From assembly GCA_019636945.1 (NCBI GenBank), contig JAHBWO010000034.1, positions 1-34,175 of the forward strand: DNA of 34,175 nucleotides, written 5' to 3'. The notes under the pieces are model-generated. The model had not been told where the DNA came from and searched no databases. It saw nothing but the letters and a program-made list of their open reading frames with translations. How positions within the stretch are numbered: position 1 is the stretch's first letter; each line of letters starts with the position of its first letter. Below are positions 1 through 8,020 of the stretch, piece by piece. The DNA is from Nitrospira sp. (lineage in GTDB: Bacteria; Nitrospirota; Nitrospiria; Nitrospirales; Nitrospiraceae). The translations under genes and the position numbers were made by a program.

Positions 1-366
1 TATGAGCGGATTCAGGCGTATCTGGCACTGCGACCGGGTTCGCTGCAGGGGAGTGAGCCGTTGTTTGCGACGACGGCCTGTTACGATCGCGGCGGGAATG
101 TGGTGACGCCCGCCGGGAAGCGACTCTCCACACGTGCCATTCACCGGATCATCACGGAAGGACTACTCTTAGCGGGTGTGAAAAAACCCGGCATTGTGGT
201 CCATAGTCTGCGCCACTCGACCCCGACCTTTGCGCTCCTCAATGAGGCCAATCCCACGCGGGTGCAGAAGATGATGCGCCATCAGCACTATGCCACCACC
301 GAGATTTATGTGGAGGAAGTGCAACGCCTTCTTGAAGGGGCGGAAGACTCGGTGACGCAGATCTAG
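1..366 (+). CDS. Tyrosine recombinase/integrase, C-terminal part (5' end outside window)
   Basis: This is the last 121 residues of a tyrosine site-specific recombinase, which cuts and rejoins DNA through a tyrosine-phosphate intermediate. The reading frame is open from base 1, so the N-terminal DNA-binding part and the first catalytic Arg lie outside the window. The visible catalytic residues are the HSLR box (fragment His68 and Arg71), His94 in MMRHQHY and the nucleophile Tyr103 in TTEIYVE. The His-to-Tyr spacing of nine matches the family. The box reads HSLRHSTPT where most members have an Ala or Gly before the last Thr, a mild departure. With the trb gene at the other edge it suggests that the window belongs to an integrated element, although it could also be a lone integrase. 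No attachment site was recognised next to it. Confidence 0.85.
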   Translation, partial: YERIQAYLALRPGSLQGSEPLFATTACYDRGGNVVTPAGKRLSTRAIHRIITEGLLLAGVKKPGIVVHSLRHSTPTFALLNEANPTRVQKMMRHQHYATTEIYVEEVQRLLEGAEDSVTQI

Positions 367-613
367 AGAAGCTCCCGCCGCCGCCCTCACACATATCTGC
401 ACCGTTTCGAATAAAGTTAACCACATCGGGACGCTCATCACGCCTGAGCGCCACCCATCTCAAACCTGTCATCAAGCCATTGGGCCAGTTCTCTTCAGAG
501 GGAGAGGCCTCAGAGTATTGTCACGCAGTGCCGCCAACGACATGAGTCTCCTAACAAGATGGATGCATCTGCCCCTTTATGAAGCCCTCGGTGGGCTGAG
601 CCACCTACGACGT

Positions 614-649
614 ACAGCGAGGTTTCGTCGTATCACGAAGCTTCGCTGT
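614..649. promoter_or_regulatory. 15-bp imperfect inverted repeat, candidate activator site
   Basis: The left arm ACAGCGAGGTTTCGT (614-628) and right arm ACGAAGCTTCGCTGT (635-649) match at 13 of 15 positions around a 6-base spacer. The inner part is TTCGT-N6-ACGAA. It ends about 65 bases upstream of the -24-like element at 714, the usual distance for an enhancer bound by a sigma-54 activator. A nearly identical inner core occurs at 16938-16952 upstream of another sigma-54-like promoter. Its role is inferred. Confidence 0.45.
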
Positions 650-713
650 GAATCGGAAAAACGAAGAAGTCGCCAATCCCCACAGAATCAGCACCTTGTA
701 GCATTCACGATCG

Positions 714-728
714 TGGCACCAAGTTTGG
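714..728 (+). promoter_or_regulatory. Candidate sigma-54 promoter for the transporter gene
   Basis: TGGCACCAAGTTTGG has the -24 element TGGCAC and a TTGG in the -12 position with the correct spacing (12 bases between the key G residues). The consensus -12 is TTGC, so the match is imperfect. Transcription would start near 740, giving a leader of about 50 bases before the ATG at 790. Confidence 0.35.
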
Positions 729-789
729 AATGCCTCCTAGCAGCAAGAGTCGACTTTCACAAGTGACCACACACCGAGATGGAGCAGCC

Positions 790-2148
790 ATGAAATCAAT
801 GCTTAATCGGAGATCAAGAGAAGATATCGCAATCACAGGATTGCTCTTTGCATTCTTCTTTCTTGTGATCGCCGTCTTCCAAGTGCTGAAACCCCTTAAG
901 AGCGGGCTGTTCGTGGAGCAGTACGGGGCTCACATGGAGCTCTACGCCAAGCTCGCGAATATCCTGATCGCATCCATTGGCGTGGGAACGTTTACCTTGC
1001 TCTACAACAAGCTGCACCGGCAACGATTCATCTACACGCTGAGTGGGTTCTTTCTCTTGAGCTTCCTCAGCCTTGCGCTCGTGCTCGGAGATGAACCGGA
1101 TCCGTTCCTCATCTGGACCTTCTATCTGTTGGGTGACCTCGAAGCCACGATGATGGTCGCAGCGTTTTGGGCATACGTGACTGATCTTTCCCATGGACCG
1201 GACGCGAACCAGCTTTTCGGTCCGATTGGAGCCGGCGGTGTGTTGGGCGGTTGGGCCGGAATTTCGGTCGCAAAGGTTTTGCTTCCCACCATCGGAACCC
1301 CGGGACTCTTGTGTCTATCCGCTTTTTTTATGGGCGGAGTGATTCTGATCGTTGGATCAACAGAAACACTACTCCGGAGATCACGGATATTCACGCCAAC
1401 GGTTTGGCCCGATGCACGGTCGAAAGTTGAATCGTTCTCCAGAGGGTCATTGTTGGAGGCCTTTGAAGGAGCCAGATTGGTCTTTCGCTCACGCTATCTC
1501 GCGAGCATTGCGGGCATTATGGGTTTGTACGAGGTGGCGTCACAGCTGATGGATTACCAATTCAAGTTAGCAGCCGAGGGCATGTCCGGTATCCAAGCAA
1601 CTCAGGCCTTCATAACGGACGTGTACTTGTACGCCAGTCTGTTGGCAGTGATCACCCAGTTCTTTCTGGTTAGTGCCGTGATGAGGCGGTTTGGTCTTGG
1701 CGCAACTCTGCTTGTCCTGCCAGCGGCTATTATCGCCGGCTCGTTAGGGTTTCTGGCCATGCCCTCGTTGGTGGCAGTCAGCCTTCTGGTCATTTTCGAT
1801 AACGGCCTAAGTTATTCCATTCAGCAGACCGGACGGGAGTCGCTCTACCTCGCCACCGGACCAGACGAAAAGTATAAGGGGCGCGCGTTTATTTCCATGT
1901 TCGTGCAGCGGACCGCCAAGGGAGTGAGCATTCTCGCTGTCCTTCTACTGGGGATGGTGGGGGTAGCCGCGCAATACTTGAGTCTCCTGACCATTGGGAT
2001 CATGGGTGTGATGCTGCTGCTGAGCATCAAGGCAGGGCGGCACTATGCTTTGGCGACAAGCCCGAATGTATCAGTCGAACCGGCATCGGGCAACCTGACA
2101 ACGGTGTCACCCGTGCAGGATAGACGGTCATTGGCTGCAGCTGCATAA
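790..2148 (+). CDS. NTP/NDP-exchange (ATP:ADP antiporter-like) or MFS-type membrane transporter
   Basis: A 452-residue integral inner-membrane protein with roughly 11-12 hydrophobic segments. The early PLKSGLFVEQYG, the overall length and the spacing of helices resemble the NTT/TlcA nucleotide transporter family, whose members swap nucleotides across membranes. In free-living bacteria members of this fold are of unknown substrate and are often annotated as MFS. I chose ATG 790 over an upstream ATG at 730 because GGAG lies six bases before it, and because the upstream 20 residues would overlap the promoter candidate. It has no operon partner upstream. The nearest downstream gene starts 136 bases later. 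The family call is from pattern memory and should be treated as moderate, and the substrate is unknown. Confidence 0.6.
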   Translation: MKSMLNRRSREDIAITGLLFAFFFLVIAVFQVLKPLKSGLFVEQYGAHMELYAKLANILIASIGVGTFTLLYNKLHRQRFIYTLSGFFLLSFLSLALVLGDEPDPFLIWTFYLLGDLEATMMVAAFWAYVTDLSHGPDANQLFGPIGAGGVLGGWAGISVAKVLLPTIGTPGLLCLSAFFMGGVILIVGSTETLLRRSRIFTPTVWPDARSKVESFSRGSLLEAFEGARLVFRSRYLASIAGIMGLYEVASQLMDYQFKLAAEGMSGIQATQAFITDVYLYASLLAVITQFFLVSAVMRRFGLGATLLVLPAAIIAGSLGFLAMPSLVAVSLLVIFDNGLSYSIQQTGRESLYLATGPDEKYKGRAFISMFVQRTAKGVSILAVLLLGMVGVAAQYLSLLTIGIMGVMLLLSIKAGRHYALATSPNVSVEPASGNLTTVSPVQDRRSLAAAA

Positions 2149-2284
2149 CCTAGATCAGGAGATCGTGAGTTACCCGGTCCTGTGCGGAAAACAATGACGC
2201 AGTCTTCCTCAGCGGCTGCGTTAGAAACAGGTAAGTTCAGAAATCACGATAGATCGTTCCAGCATAATGAGAAAGGAGTCCACC

Positions 2285-2488
2285 ATGAGTTGTTCACGTT
2301 GTCAGGGGTTGATGGTACGAGAGTTTGTCGTCGATTTGCATGTCTCTCCGACCGGCGGCAGGGCTTGGCGCTGTGTTTCGTGCGGCCATCTTGTCGATCC
2401 GGTCATTGTATCCAACAGGAAGCGATATCAACAGGCTGTCCGACTCTCGAAGCGGAGCAAACGCCATCTGGATCTCGTGGCAGCTTGA
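2285..2488 (+). CDS. Small zinc-ribbon protein
   Basis: A 67-residue cytoplasmic protein with two CxxC knuckles (Cys3/Cys6 in SCSRC and a second pair in CVSCGH), a layout that binds one Zn(II) as a ribbon. The C-terminus is rich in Lys and Arg (RKRYQQAVRLSKRSKRH), so nucleic-acid contact is possible. AAGGAG sits six bases before ATG 2285, which fixes this start rather than the in-frame ATG at 2267. I recognise no named family. Its stop lies about 50 bases from the convergent sigma-54 activator gene. The function is unknown and could be regulatory. Confidence 0.7.
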   Translation: MSCSRCQGLMVREFVVDLHVSPTGGRAWRCVSCGHLVDPVIVSNRKRYQQAVRLSKRSKRHLDLVAA

Positions 2489-2541
2489 ACGGAACAGCGG
2501 AACGACGGGGAGAGGTGCCGTGGAGAGAATATGTGCGAGGG

Positions 2542-3618
2542 TCATTTCGGCTTCGTGAGGCCGAGCTTCTTGATGCGGGACACCAAGGTTGTGGGCTTTA
2601 CTCCGAGCTGTTCAGCGGCACCACCAGGACCGTAAATTCTCCCATGACTGCGTTCCAAAGCAGCCATTAGATTGTTCCGTTCTCGTTCCCGCATAACTTC
2701 GTCGGTCATGATGCCGATCTGGCGCACCGACATATTGCGCCGACCGAGCCTCATCGAAGCAAGTGACAAGCCTCCATGACGAGGCAGATCAAAGTGAAGC
2801 GGACGACCTTGTGAAACGATGACAGCTCGGTTGATCACATTCTGGAGTTCCCGCACGTTTCCCGGCCAATCATATTGCTGCAAGATCGCCAATTGATCAT
2901 CCGGCAAGGCGGGTCTGGGAGAATGCAGATTGCGGGAAGCTTGATCGATGAAATACATCGCGAGTAACGGAACATCCTCCTTTCGATGGCGCAATGGCGC
3001 CACTTCGATGGGATAGACGTTCAAGCGATAGTACAGATCCTGCCGGAATCGTCCTGCTTCCACTTCCCCCATCAAGTCGCGATTGGTCGCGGCAATGATC
3101 CGGACATCGACTCTTCGAATGGTTTCCTCCCCCACTCGCTCATATTCGCCTTCCTGTAACACGCGGAGCAACTTGCTCTGGAGTTCCGGCGGGATCTCTC
3201 CGACTTCGTCCAGAAACAAGGTGCCGCCATCGGCCGACTCAAATCGGCCAGCTCGATCCTTCATCGCACCGGTAAAGGCGCCCTTCACGTGCCCGAAGAA
3301 TTCGCTTTCATAGAGCTCTCTCGGAATCGATGCACAATTGACTCGAACCAATGGCTGGTGCCGACGCCGACTCTGTGTGTGAATTTCACGAGCCACCAAC
3401 TCTTTGCCCGTTCCAGATTCGCCGAGAATGAGGACGGTGGCATCCGTGGGTGCGACAAGCTCGATCTGACGAAGAATCACACGGAGAGTCCGACTCTGTC
3501 CGACCAGTTCCCGAACCTCTTGCTCCGACTTTTCTATCGGGGCAAGGTGCGGATCCATCTGGCCAATCGGACCATCGGGCCGAACCGTTCTTTCGACCAC
3601 GGTTATCACCGGAGCCAT
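2542..3618 (-). CDS. Sigma-54-dependent activator, AAA+ and Fis-type HTH only
   Basis: A 358-residue bacterial enhancer-binding protein that uses ATP hydrolysis to open promoters held by sigma-54 RNA polymerase. Walker A GESGTGKE is at residues 66-73, the sigma-54-contacting GAFTGA loop at 113-118, Walker [11 protein letters not shown] at 131-140, and a Fis-type helix-turn-helix fills the last 45 residues. It has only about 40 residues before the AAA+ domain, with no receiver, GAF or PAS domain, so its activity must be controlled by expression or a partner protein. The start is supported by GGGAGA just before ATG 3618. The AAA+ and HTH parts are very similar to the activator at 15244-16893, including the [14 protein letters not shown] helix, so the two may read related DNA sites. 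It follows the CRP-type gene on the same strand with a 209-base gap. Confidence 0.92.
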   Translation of the reverse strand: MAPVITVVERTVRPDGPIGQMDPHLAPIEKSEQEVRELVGQSRTLRVILRQIELVAPTDATVLILGESGTGKELVAREIHTQSRRRHQPLVRVNCASIPRELYESEFFGHVKGAFTGAMKDRAGRFESADGGTLFLDEVGEIPPELQSKLLRVLQEGEYERVGEETIRRVDVRIIAATNRDLMGEVEAGRFRQDLYYRLNVYPIEVAPLRHRKEDVPLLAMYFIDQASRNLHSPRPALPDDQLAILQQYDWPGNVRELQNVINRAVIVSQGRPLHFDLPRHGGLSLASMRLGRRNMSVRQIGIMTDEVMRERERNNLMAALERSHGRIYGPGGAAEQLGVKPTTLVSRIKKLGLTKPK

Positions 3619-3827
3619 ACCTATCTCCCGCGCTCAAGTTCGATGCAGACAGAAAGCCCATCGACACGTCACGGAGGAGATTATTCTCTATGTCCATTTA
3701 GAAGTCTGTTAGCTAGAGAACAGTCGGTCGCACTCTCCCTAGGTGTGCGATGCCAGCACGGAATGATCAAGGCATGCCTCCAGCCACCGCTGCTTTGGCT
3801 TGGGATGGACAAGCAAGGGATGGAGTT

Positions 3828-4496
3828 CTATTTGAGCGCGGCGAGGTCTTGAATACAGATCAAGGTACGGTGATAGTCAAGGACGCCGTGGCTCTTGAGG
3901 TCGTTGAGCAGGGTGCTGACAACCGGCCTACTTGCGCCGACGAGGTCCGCGAGCTCCTGTTGAGTCAGTTTGATGTCCAGCTCGAACCCGTGCCGACAAT
4001 GCCCGCCGTGGCTACCAGCCAAGTCGCGCAGGGTTTCCGTGAGTCTGGAACGAACGTCGTGGAACCGCATCAGTTCTAGCTTGCGCCGGAGCGCATGGAT
4101 CTCAGTGGCCTGCGCGTCGAGTGCGTGCCATGCAACATCTCCGTCGCGTGTCAGCAGCGTGCGCATTTCTTTGAGCGGAATTCTATAGAGGACGGTACGG
4201 CCTTTCGCCTCAGCGGTATCAGTGATCGTCGTAGACGAGCGATCGGTTAACGCGGCCCCAAACCACTGTCCTTCCGTCAGCACCGCCATCACAAATTGAT
4301 CCCCGTTGTGATTGAGCCGCAATAGTTTCACACGTCCCTTCACCACGACAAAGACGTCGTCGCATGCATCCCCCTGGTGATGAATGACCGTCTTGTCGCT
4401 CAGCTTGAGCACGGCGAGCGAGGGGCAGTGCCGCCGCCAGTCGCCTTCTGATAGCTCCGCACAGATATGAGGTGACGAATGATCGTGCAGACTCAT
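3828..4496 (-). CDS. CRP/FNR-family transcriptional regulator
   Basis: A 222-residue cytoplasmic regulator. The N-terminal two-thirds is a cyclic-nucleotide-binding-type beta-barrel (IHHQGDACDDVFVVVKGRVKLL near residues 38-59, GQWFG near 77). A long dimer helix follows, then a winged helix-turn-helix at about 178-203 (LTQQELADLVGASRPVVSTL). Cysteines are scattered (12, 24, 45, 167) and do not form the N-terminal FNR iron-sulfur cluster, so the effector may be a nucleotide, NO-heme (DNR-like) or something else. The frame is open up to 4844, but ATG 4496 gives the family's usual length and leaves a divergent promoter region before the gene at 4808. The ribosome-binding site is weak. It is divergent from the nirK-containing gene run, so control of those genes is a reasonable inference. 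Confidence 0.85.
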   Translation of the reverse strand: MSLHDHSSPHICAELSEGDWRRHCPSLAVLKLSDKTVIHHQGDACDDVFVVVKGRVKLLRLNHNGDQFVMAVLTEGQWFGAALTDRSSTTITDTAEAKGRTVLYRIPLKEMRTLLTRDGDVAWHALDAQATEIHALRRKLELMRFHDVRSRLTETLRDLAGSHGGHCRHGFELDIKLTQQELADLVGASRPVVSTLLNDLKSHGVLDYHRTLICIQDLAALK

Positions 4497-4567
4497 CAAG
4501 GATCTCGAACTCGTGTGATGCGACCACAGTGGCTCGATCGAATACTGACCAATCGCCCTCACCTTAA

Positions 4568-4579
4568 ACGAGATCTCGT
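4568..4579. promoter_or_regulatory. 12-bp perfect palindrome in the divergent promoter region
   Basis: ACGAGATCTCGT is its own reverse complement. It sits between the CRP-type gene and the AhpD-like gene, about 110 bases upstream of the sigma-54-like promoter at 4688. The adjoining TCGTGGCGA also occurs in the dyad at 16926-16962. It could be an operator or enhancer half, but function is not shown. Confidence 0.3.
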
Positions 4580-4687
4580 GGCGATACAACGACTCCTTGG
4601 TGATGACGAATCCTCGTGATCGCTCACGTGGATGTCCGCCCGAGGCTGTTGGTCGCAATTTCAACGTGTTCGCAGCAAATGTCCGTG

Positions 4688-4702
4688 TGGCACGCAGCTT
4701 GA
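4688..4702 (+). promoter_or_regulatory. Candidate sigma-54 promoter for the 4808-14557 gene run
   Basis: TGGCACGCAGCTTGA matches TGGCACG-N4-TTGC except for the last base. The same TGGCACG-N4-TTGA form occurs at 17026. A start near 4714 gives a leader of about 94 bases. The TTGACA inside it could instead be a -35 box of an ordinary promoter, but no good -10 follows. Confidence 0.45.
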
Positions 4703-4807
4703 CATAGTGACGACACAAGCAAGCCGTTCGAGAATTCACTGGAGGCACGCTTCCAGCGATCGACGGACGCGATGACGACATAACCCTTAACTCGTAGGAG
4801 GACCGAC

Positions 4808-5359
4808 ATGCCACGTATTCAACCGCTTGATCCGGAAGCCGCACACCCGAAGGCTGCTGAATTGCTGACCGCTATTCAACGTCAACTCGGGGTGACACCC
4901 AACCTCTTCAGGACCTTGGCCCATGCCCCGTCAGTGCTCGGGGGGTACCTCACCTTCACCAAGTCGCTTGGGTCGGGGAAGCTGTCCTTGGCGTTGCGAG
5001 AGCAAATCGCCCTCGCCGTTGCTGGGGCCAACCGCTGCGGATACTGCGCGTCGGCCCATACCGCCATGGCGCAACAGGCGGGACTCAGGCCGGAGGAGTT
5101 AGGGCGTAATCTCAATGGGAAGTCTGAGGATCCGCACACGCAAGCGGTACTGACGTTCGTCAACCGCGTCGTGACGTCACGTGGCAATGTGACAGACACG
5201 GATCTGGCACAGGTACGAGCTGCGGGACTGTCGGATGGAGAGATCGTGGAGATCATTGCCAACATTGCGCTCAACGTCTTCACGAACTACCTCAATCTCG
5301 TGGCAAGCACAGAGGTAGATTTTCCGGTCGTCGACGTGGGCCCACCCCGCGCCGCGTAG
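4808..5359 (+). CDS. AhpD-like/carboxymuconolactone decarboxylase-family protein
   Basis: A 183-residue cytoplasmic protein of the AhpD/CMD helical fold. The redox motif CGYCASAH (Cys77, Cys80, His84) is the CxxCxxxH of alkylhydroperoxidases, which reduce peroxides through a disulfide. The N-terminal half (GVTPNLFRTLAHAP, then a SLALREQIALAVA helix) is typical of the peroxidase-related subgroup. AGGAGG lies eight bases before ATG 4808. It is the first gene of the plus-strand run and lies behind a sigma-54-like promoter. A homologue at 18339 has the same motif and lies in the other sigma-54-linked group. A role in oxidative or nitrosative stress is inferred, and the substrate is unknown. Confidence 0.85.
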   Translation: MPRIQPLDPEAAHPKAAELLTAIQRQLGVTPNLFRTLAHAPSVLGGYLTFTKSLGSGKLSLALREQIALAVAGANRCGYCASAHTAMAQQAGLRPEELGRNLNGKSEDPHTQAVLTFVNRVVTSRGNVTDTDLAQVRAAGLSDGEIVEIIANIALNVFTNYLNLVASTEVDFPVVDVGPPRAA

Positions 5360-5401
5360 TGGTTCCGATGTTTCACACTGTTATCTCACAAGGAGGTTCC
5401 C

Positions 5402-5863
5402 ATGCGTTCGATGAAGCAAGCTGTCCTGGGGTTCACGATGTTAATGGCCGCAGCCGTTGCGACACCTGTGTTCGCAGCGGACTATACCCATAGCACGCCG
5501 GGTGCCGGCGGCTATGACGTGGTGGCCTATTTCACTGACGGGAAGGCGATGAGGGGCTCAGGCTATCACGTCGCTGATCACCACGGCGTGACCTATGCTT
5601 TCGCCTCAGAGGAACACAAGAAGCTGTTCGTGGCGAATCCGACGAAGTACTTGCCCGCCTACGGTGGCTACTGTGCGTATGGTGCGTCGGTGGCGAAGAA
5701 GTTCGTAGCCGATCCGGAGGTGTGGAAGATCGTCGATGGCACGCTCTACTTGAACTTGGATAAGGGGATCCAGGTCAAGTGGGAAAAAGATGTCCCCGGA
5801 AACATCAAGAAGGCGGACAAAAACTGGACCGCCATCAAGGACAAAGCTCCGGGAGACCTGTGA
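5402..5863 (+). CDS. Exported YHS-domain protein
   Basis: A 153-residue periplasmic protein. The first 25 residues are a signal peptide ending in VFA, followed by ADYTHS. The body has the YHS-type pattern GYDVVAYF, YAFASEEHKKLFVANPTKYLPAYGGYCAYG, known from a group of small exported proteins annotated as YHS domain proteins. The domain is usually linked to metal binding, and the Tyr-, His- and Cys-containing YGGYCAYG segment is the likely site, though no activity is established. An AAGGAGG sequence stands before ATG 5402, 42 bases after the AhpD-like gene. It sits directly before a cytochrome P460 gene, and this pairing suggests a shared periplasmic task. Confidence 0.8.
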   Translation: MRSMKQAVLGFTMLMAAAVATPVFAADYTHSTPGAGGYDVVAYFTDGKAMRGSGYHVADHHGVTYAFASEEHKKLFVANPTKYLPAYGGYCAYGASVAKKFVADPEVWKIVDGTLYLNLDKGIQVKWEKDVPGNIKKADKNWTAIKDKAPGDL

Positions 5864-5939
5864 GCCTTGCGGGAGAGAGGCGTGTCATTTGGATGACAAG
5901 CCTCCTCCCAGGACCGGTGCAGAGGAAAGGAAGCACGAC

Positions 5940-6548
5940 ATGAGACAGCGGATGATCTCAATCGCCTTGTTGGCAGTAGTCGCCATCCTTGTCACAGGGG
6001 CGATGATGAGCGAAGACAAACACCCCTTTGCTCCGAACGTCGACATGACGACTGGAGCGATTCGAGTCCCTGACAACTATACCGAGTGGCTCGCGCTCGG
6101 AACCTGGACCCATGCGCACACGGACGAGAAGTTGGACAAGATGGGTCCCGGCATCCACGAGTACCACGTGGTCTACACGCAGCCGGAGACCCTCGCCTAC
6201 TACCAACAGCATCGGCGTTTTCCCGATGGAGCCGTGTTGGTCAAAGAACTCTCGAATGCCAAGACCATGGCCATGACAACCGGACCGGCCGTGGGACACG
6301 GGACCACCATCAAGGGCTGGTTCGTGCTCGTGAGGGACACCGAAGGTCGTTTCAAGGATTCTCGATTGTGGGGAGATGGCTGGGCCTGGTCGCTCTTTAA
6401 TGCCGACGACCCCACGCACACAGTCTCCAAAGACTACAAGACGGAATGTGTGCCCTGCCACATACCGGCACGCCAACTGGCCCCGGAGAAGGCGGTGGAC
6501 GCCGACAAGTGGATTTACTCGTTTGGCTATCCTGTACTGCAGAAATAA
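5940..6548 (+). CDS. Cytochrome P460-family c-type heme protein
   Basis: A 202-residue protein with an N-terminal membrane or signal helix (residues 5-22) and a single c-type heme site, Cys170-Val-Pro-Cys173-His174. The region YTEWLALGTWTH, HEYHVVYTQPETLAYY and FPDGAVLVKEL is the cytochrome P460 beta-sheet pattern. Family enzymes oxidise hydroxylamine, with N2O as a known product, or bind NO, in the periplasm. In true P460 a Lys is cross-linked to the heme. I cannot identify that Lys with confidence, so this could be P460 or a cytochrome c'-beta-like NO binder. ATG 5940 is preceded by an AAGGAAG sequence; upstream in-frame starts would overlap the YHS gene. It is 1.9 kb upstream of nirK on the same strand. 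Confidence 0.82.
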   Translation: MRQRMISIALLAVVAILVTGAMMSEDKHPFAPNVDMTTGAIRVPDNYTEWLALGTWTHAHTDEKLDKMGPGIHEYHVVYTQPETLAYYQQHRRFPDGAVLVKELSNAKTMAMTTGPAVGHGTTIKGWFVLVRDTEGRFKDSRLWGDGWAWSLFNADDPTHTVSKDYKTECVPCHIPARQLAPEKAVDADKWIYSFGYPVLQK

Positions 6549-6588
6549 TGACCTGTATCCCAAGTTGAAATGGAAGGAGGTGAGATCC

Positions 6589-6972
6589 ATGTTGACGAGC
6601 AAGAACATCTGTCTCGCATTCGGTTCGGTCTTTGTTCTGGTTGGATTCCTCGGGTTGGTTCCAAACCCGATCGTCTCAGCAGAAGGCTTCTTTGAGACGA
6701 ACGCACTGCACAACCTGGTGCACGTGCTGACCGGTTCTGCATTCCTGTTCGGTGGGTTGGCTATGGAAGGGAGAGAAGGCTCTGCGCTGAAGGTTATTAC
6801 GGCTGTGTACTTCGGTGTGGCGCTGCTCGGGTTCGTGACGAACGGCGACATGCTCTTGGGCTTGGTCCATATCAACGAAGCCGACAGATGGCTTCATCTA
6901 GGGTTGGCGATCGCCATGTTGGCTGGGGCGGTCATGAGTTCCCAACAGCGACCTGTGACTCAGTGGGCCTAG
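6589..6972 (+). CDS. DUF4383-type four-helix membrane protein
   Basis: A 127-residue integral membrane protein with four hydrophobic segments (about residues 5-25, 40-58, 66-84 and 99-116). The pattern NALHNLVHVLTGSAFLFGG, with His residues facing into the second helix, resembles DUF4383 proteins of unknown function. A strong AGGAGGTGA precedes ATG 6589, and the gene follows the P460 gene after 40 bases, so co-transcription is likely. Longer in-frame readings would overlap the P460 gene and are rejected. A further His pair lies near the last helix (VHINEADRWLHLG), which might bind heme or metal, but nothing proves it. Confidence 0.72.
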   Translation: MLTSKNICLAFGSVFVLVGFLGLVPNPIVSAEGFFETNALHNLVHVLTGSAFLFGGLAMEGREGSALKVITAVYFGVALLGFVTNGDMLLGLVHINEADRWLHLGLAIAMLAGAVMSSQQRPVTQWA

Positions 6973-7075
6973 TCCACCCCGTGAAACGGTGCCGTCGCGC
7001 ACCAGGACTCTCTCGGTCGTCGATGGTGACGGCCGAGGGCAACTCATTCATTTCATTCCGGAAAGGAGTTTCATC

Positions 7076-7627
7076 ATGAACACGATCACGAAGTCATTAG
7101 GCTACCTCGCTCTGGCAAGCACCGTGCTGGTGGGCTGCGTCACGGTCACCAACCCGGCAAAAGCGGAGAAAGACAAGGGGCCAAATGATCTGGAAATCGC
7201 CCACATCGCCTACACGGCGGGCAACATCGACATTCGCTACGCCCACCTGGCCTTAGCGATCTCGGAAAATCCCGAGATCCGGCAGTTTGCGGAACTGATG
7301 GTGCGCGACCATACGGCGGTGAACAACAAAGCATTGGCGTTGGTCAGTAAGCTCCAGATTACACCGCAAGACAACCCGACCAGCCAACAGTTGTCACAAC
7401 GGGCGAATGACATCCGGAACGAACTGGCTCAGCTTCGTGGAGACGCCTTCGACAAACGATATGCGGCCAATGAACTCGAGTACCACAAGTTCGTGAACAA
7501 CGCCGTCGAGAACGCCTTCATTCCCAATGCGAAGAACGAGGAACTCAAGTCGCTCCTTAGTGCCGCGTTGCAGACATTTAAAGCGCACGAGGGACATGCG
7601 TCTTCAATGAACAAGAAGGTCAGTTAA
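7076..7627 (+). CDS. DUF4142 ferritin-like lipoprotein
   Basis: A 183-residue lipoprotein. The signal peptide ends in a lipobox, LVGC, with Cys at residue 21, so it should be lipid-anchored facing the periplasm. The rest is helical, with the DUF4142 pattern (IAYTAGNIDIRYAHLAL, FAELMVRDHTAVNNKAL, YHKFVNNAVENAFIPN). The family has a ferritin-like four-helix fold and appears often in stress and metal islands, with no settled function. AAAGGAG stands seven bases before ATG 7076. It is followed after 18 bases by the cupredoxin gene, which suggests translation from one message. Confidence 0.82.
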   Translation: MNTITKSLGYLALASTVLVGCVTVTNPAKAEKDKGPNDLEIAHIAYTAGNIDIRYAHLALAISENPEIRQFAELMVRDHTAVNNKALALVSKLQITPQDNPTSQQLSQRANDIRNELAQLRGDAFDKRYAANELEYHKFVNNAVENAFIPNAKNEELKSLLSAALQTFKAHEGHASSMNKKVS

Positions 7628-7645
7628 GAACGAAGGGGTTCGACC

Positions 7646-7984
7646 ATGTTTCGGACGCTCATGATCACAGTCTTGAGTCTGGTCGTCATCGGGGAGGCCG
7701 GAGCTCCTTGGGAGCTCGCAACGGCCTCTCCTCCCAGACTTCACCTCATCGAGATCCAAGCGTTTCGTTTCATGCCGCAACAGACGATTGTGGCTCCAGG
7801 CGACAGGATCAGATGGGTGAACCGCGACATCGTTCCGCACACGGTCACGGCGGAGGGAGGCGTGTGGTTGCCGCGGATTTTGTCGGAAGGAGAATCGTGG
7901 GAATTCGCTGTTGAGGCGGGTGGATTCTACGCGTACTTCTGTGAGTTCCACCCCCACATGAAAGGCTGGTTGGAAGCTCACTAG
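7646..7984 (+). CDS. Plastocyanin-like cupredoxin
   Basis: A 112-residue exported blue-copper protein. An N-terminal hydrophobic segment is followed by the cupredoxin beta-sandwich. The type 1 copper ligands are all visible: His65 in VPHTVT, then Cys99, His102 and Met105 in YFCEFHPHM. Such proteins carry single electrons in the periplasm. Being two genes upstream of nirK, it is a good candidate for the electron donor to nitrite reductase, though it could also serve as a copper store. AAGGGG lies eight bases before ATG 7646. The short 18-base gap from the DUF4142 gene supports an operon. Confidence 0.88.
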   Translation: MFRTLMITVLSLVVIGEAGAPWELATASPPRLHLIEIQAFRFMPQQTIVAPGDRIRWVNRDIVPHTVTAEGGVWLPRILSEGESWEFAVEAGGFYAYFCEFHPHMKGWLEAH

Positions 7985-8020
7985 GTATTTGTACCCAAAC
8001 ATCTCAGAGTGAGGTTTGTT

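Larger units (their letters stand above)
367..789. other. Gene-free stretch with regulatory signals
   Basis: About 420 bases lie between the recombinase and the transporter. Open frames here have no ribosome-binding site and no recognisable protein. The stretch holds a long imperfect inverted repeat (614-649) and a sigma-54-like promoter (714-728), listed separately. Confidence 0.5.

Noticed and set aside
3750-4079. 109-residue plus-strand frame over the CRP-type gene
   Set aside because: It lies wholly opposite the CRP/FNR gene, lacks a ribosome-binding site and shows no protein motif.
4699-4721. FNR- or CRP-type operator (TTG...CAA) near TTGACATAG
   Set aside because: Only the four outer bases are symmetric with a 14-base spacer; it does not fit TTGAT-N4-ATCAA or TGTGA-N6-TCACA.
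4497-4844. In-frame N-terminal extension of the CRP-type protein by 116 residues
   Set aside because: It has no domain, runs through the divergent promoter region and would exceed the family's normal length.
5790-5939. Longer N-terminus for cytochrome P460
   Set aside because: It overlaps the YHS gene and places a signal helix in the middle of the protein.
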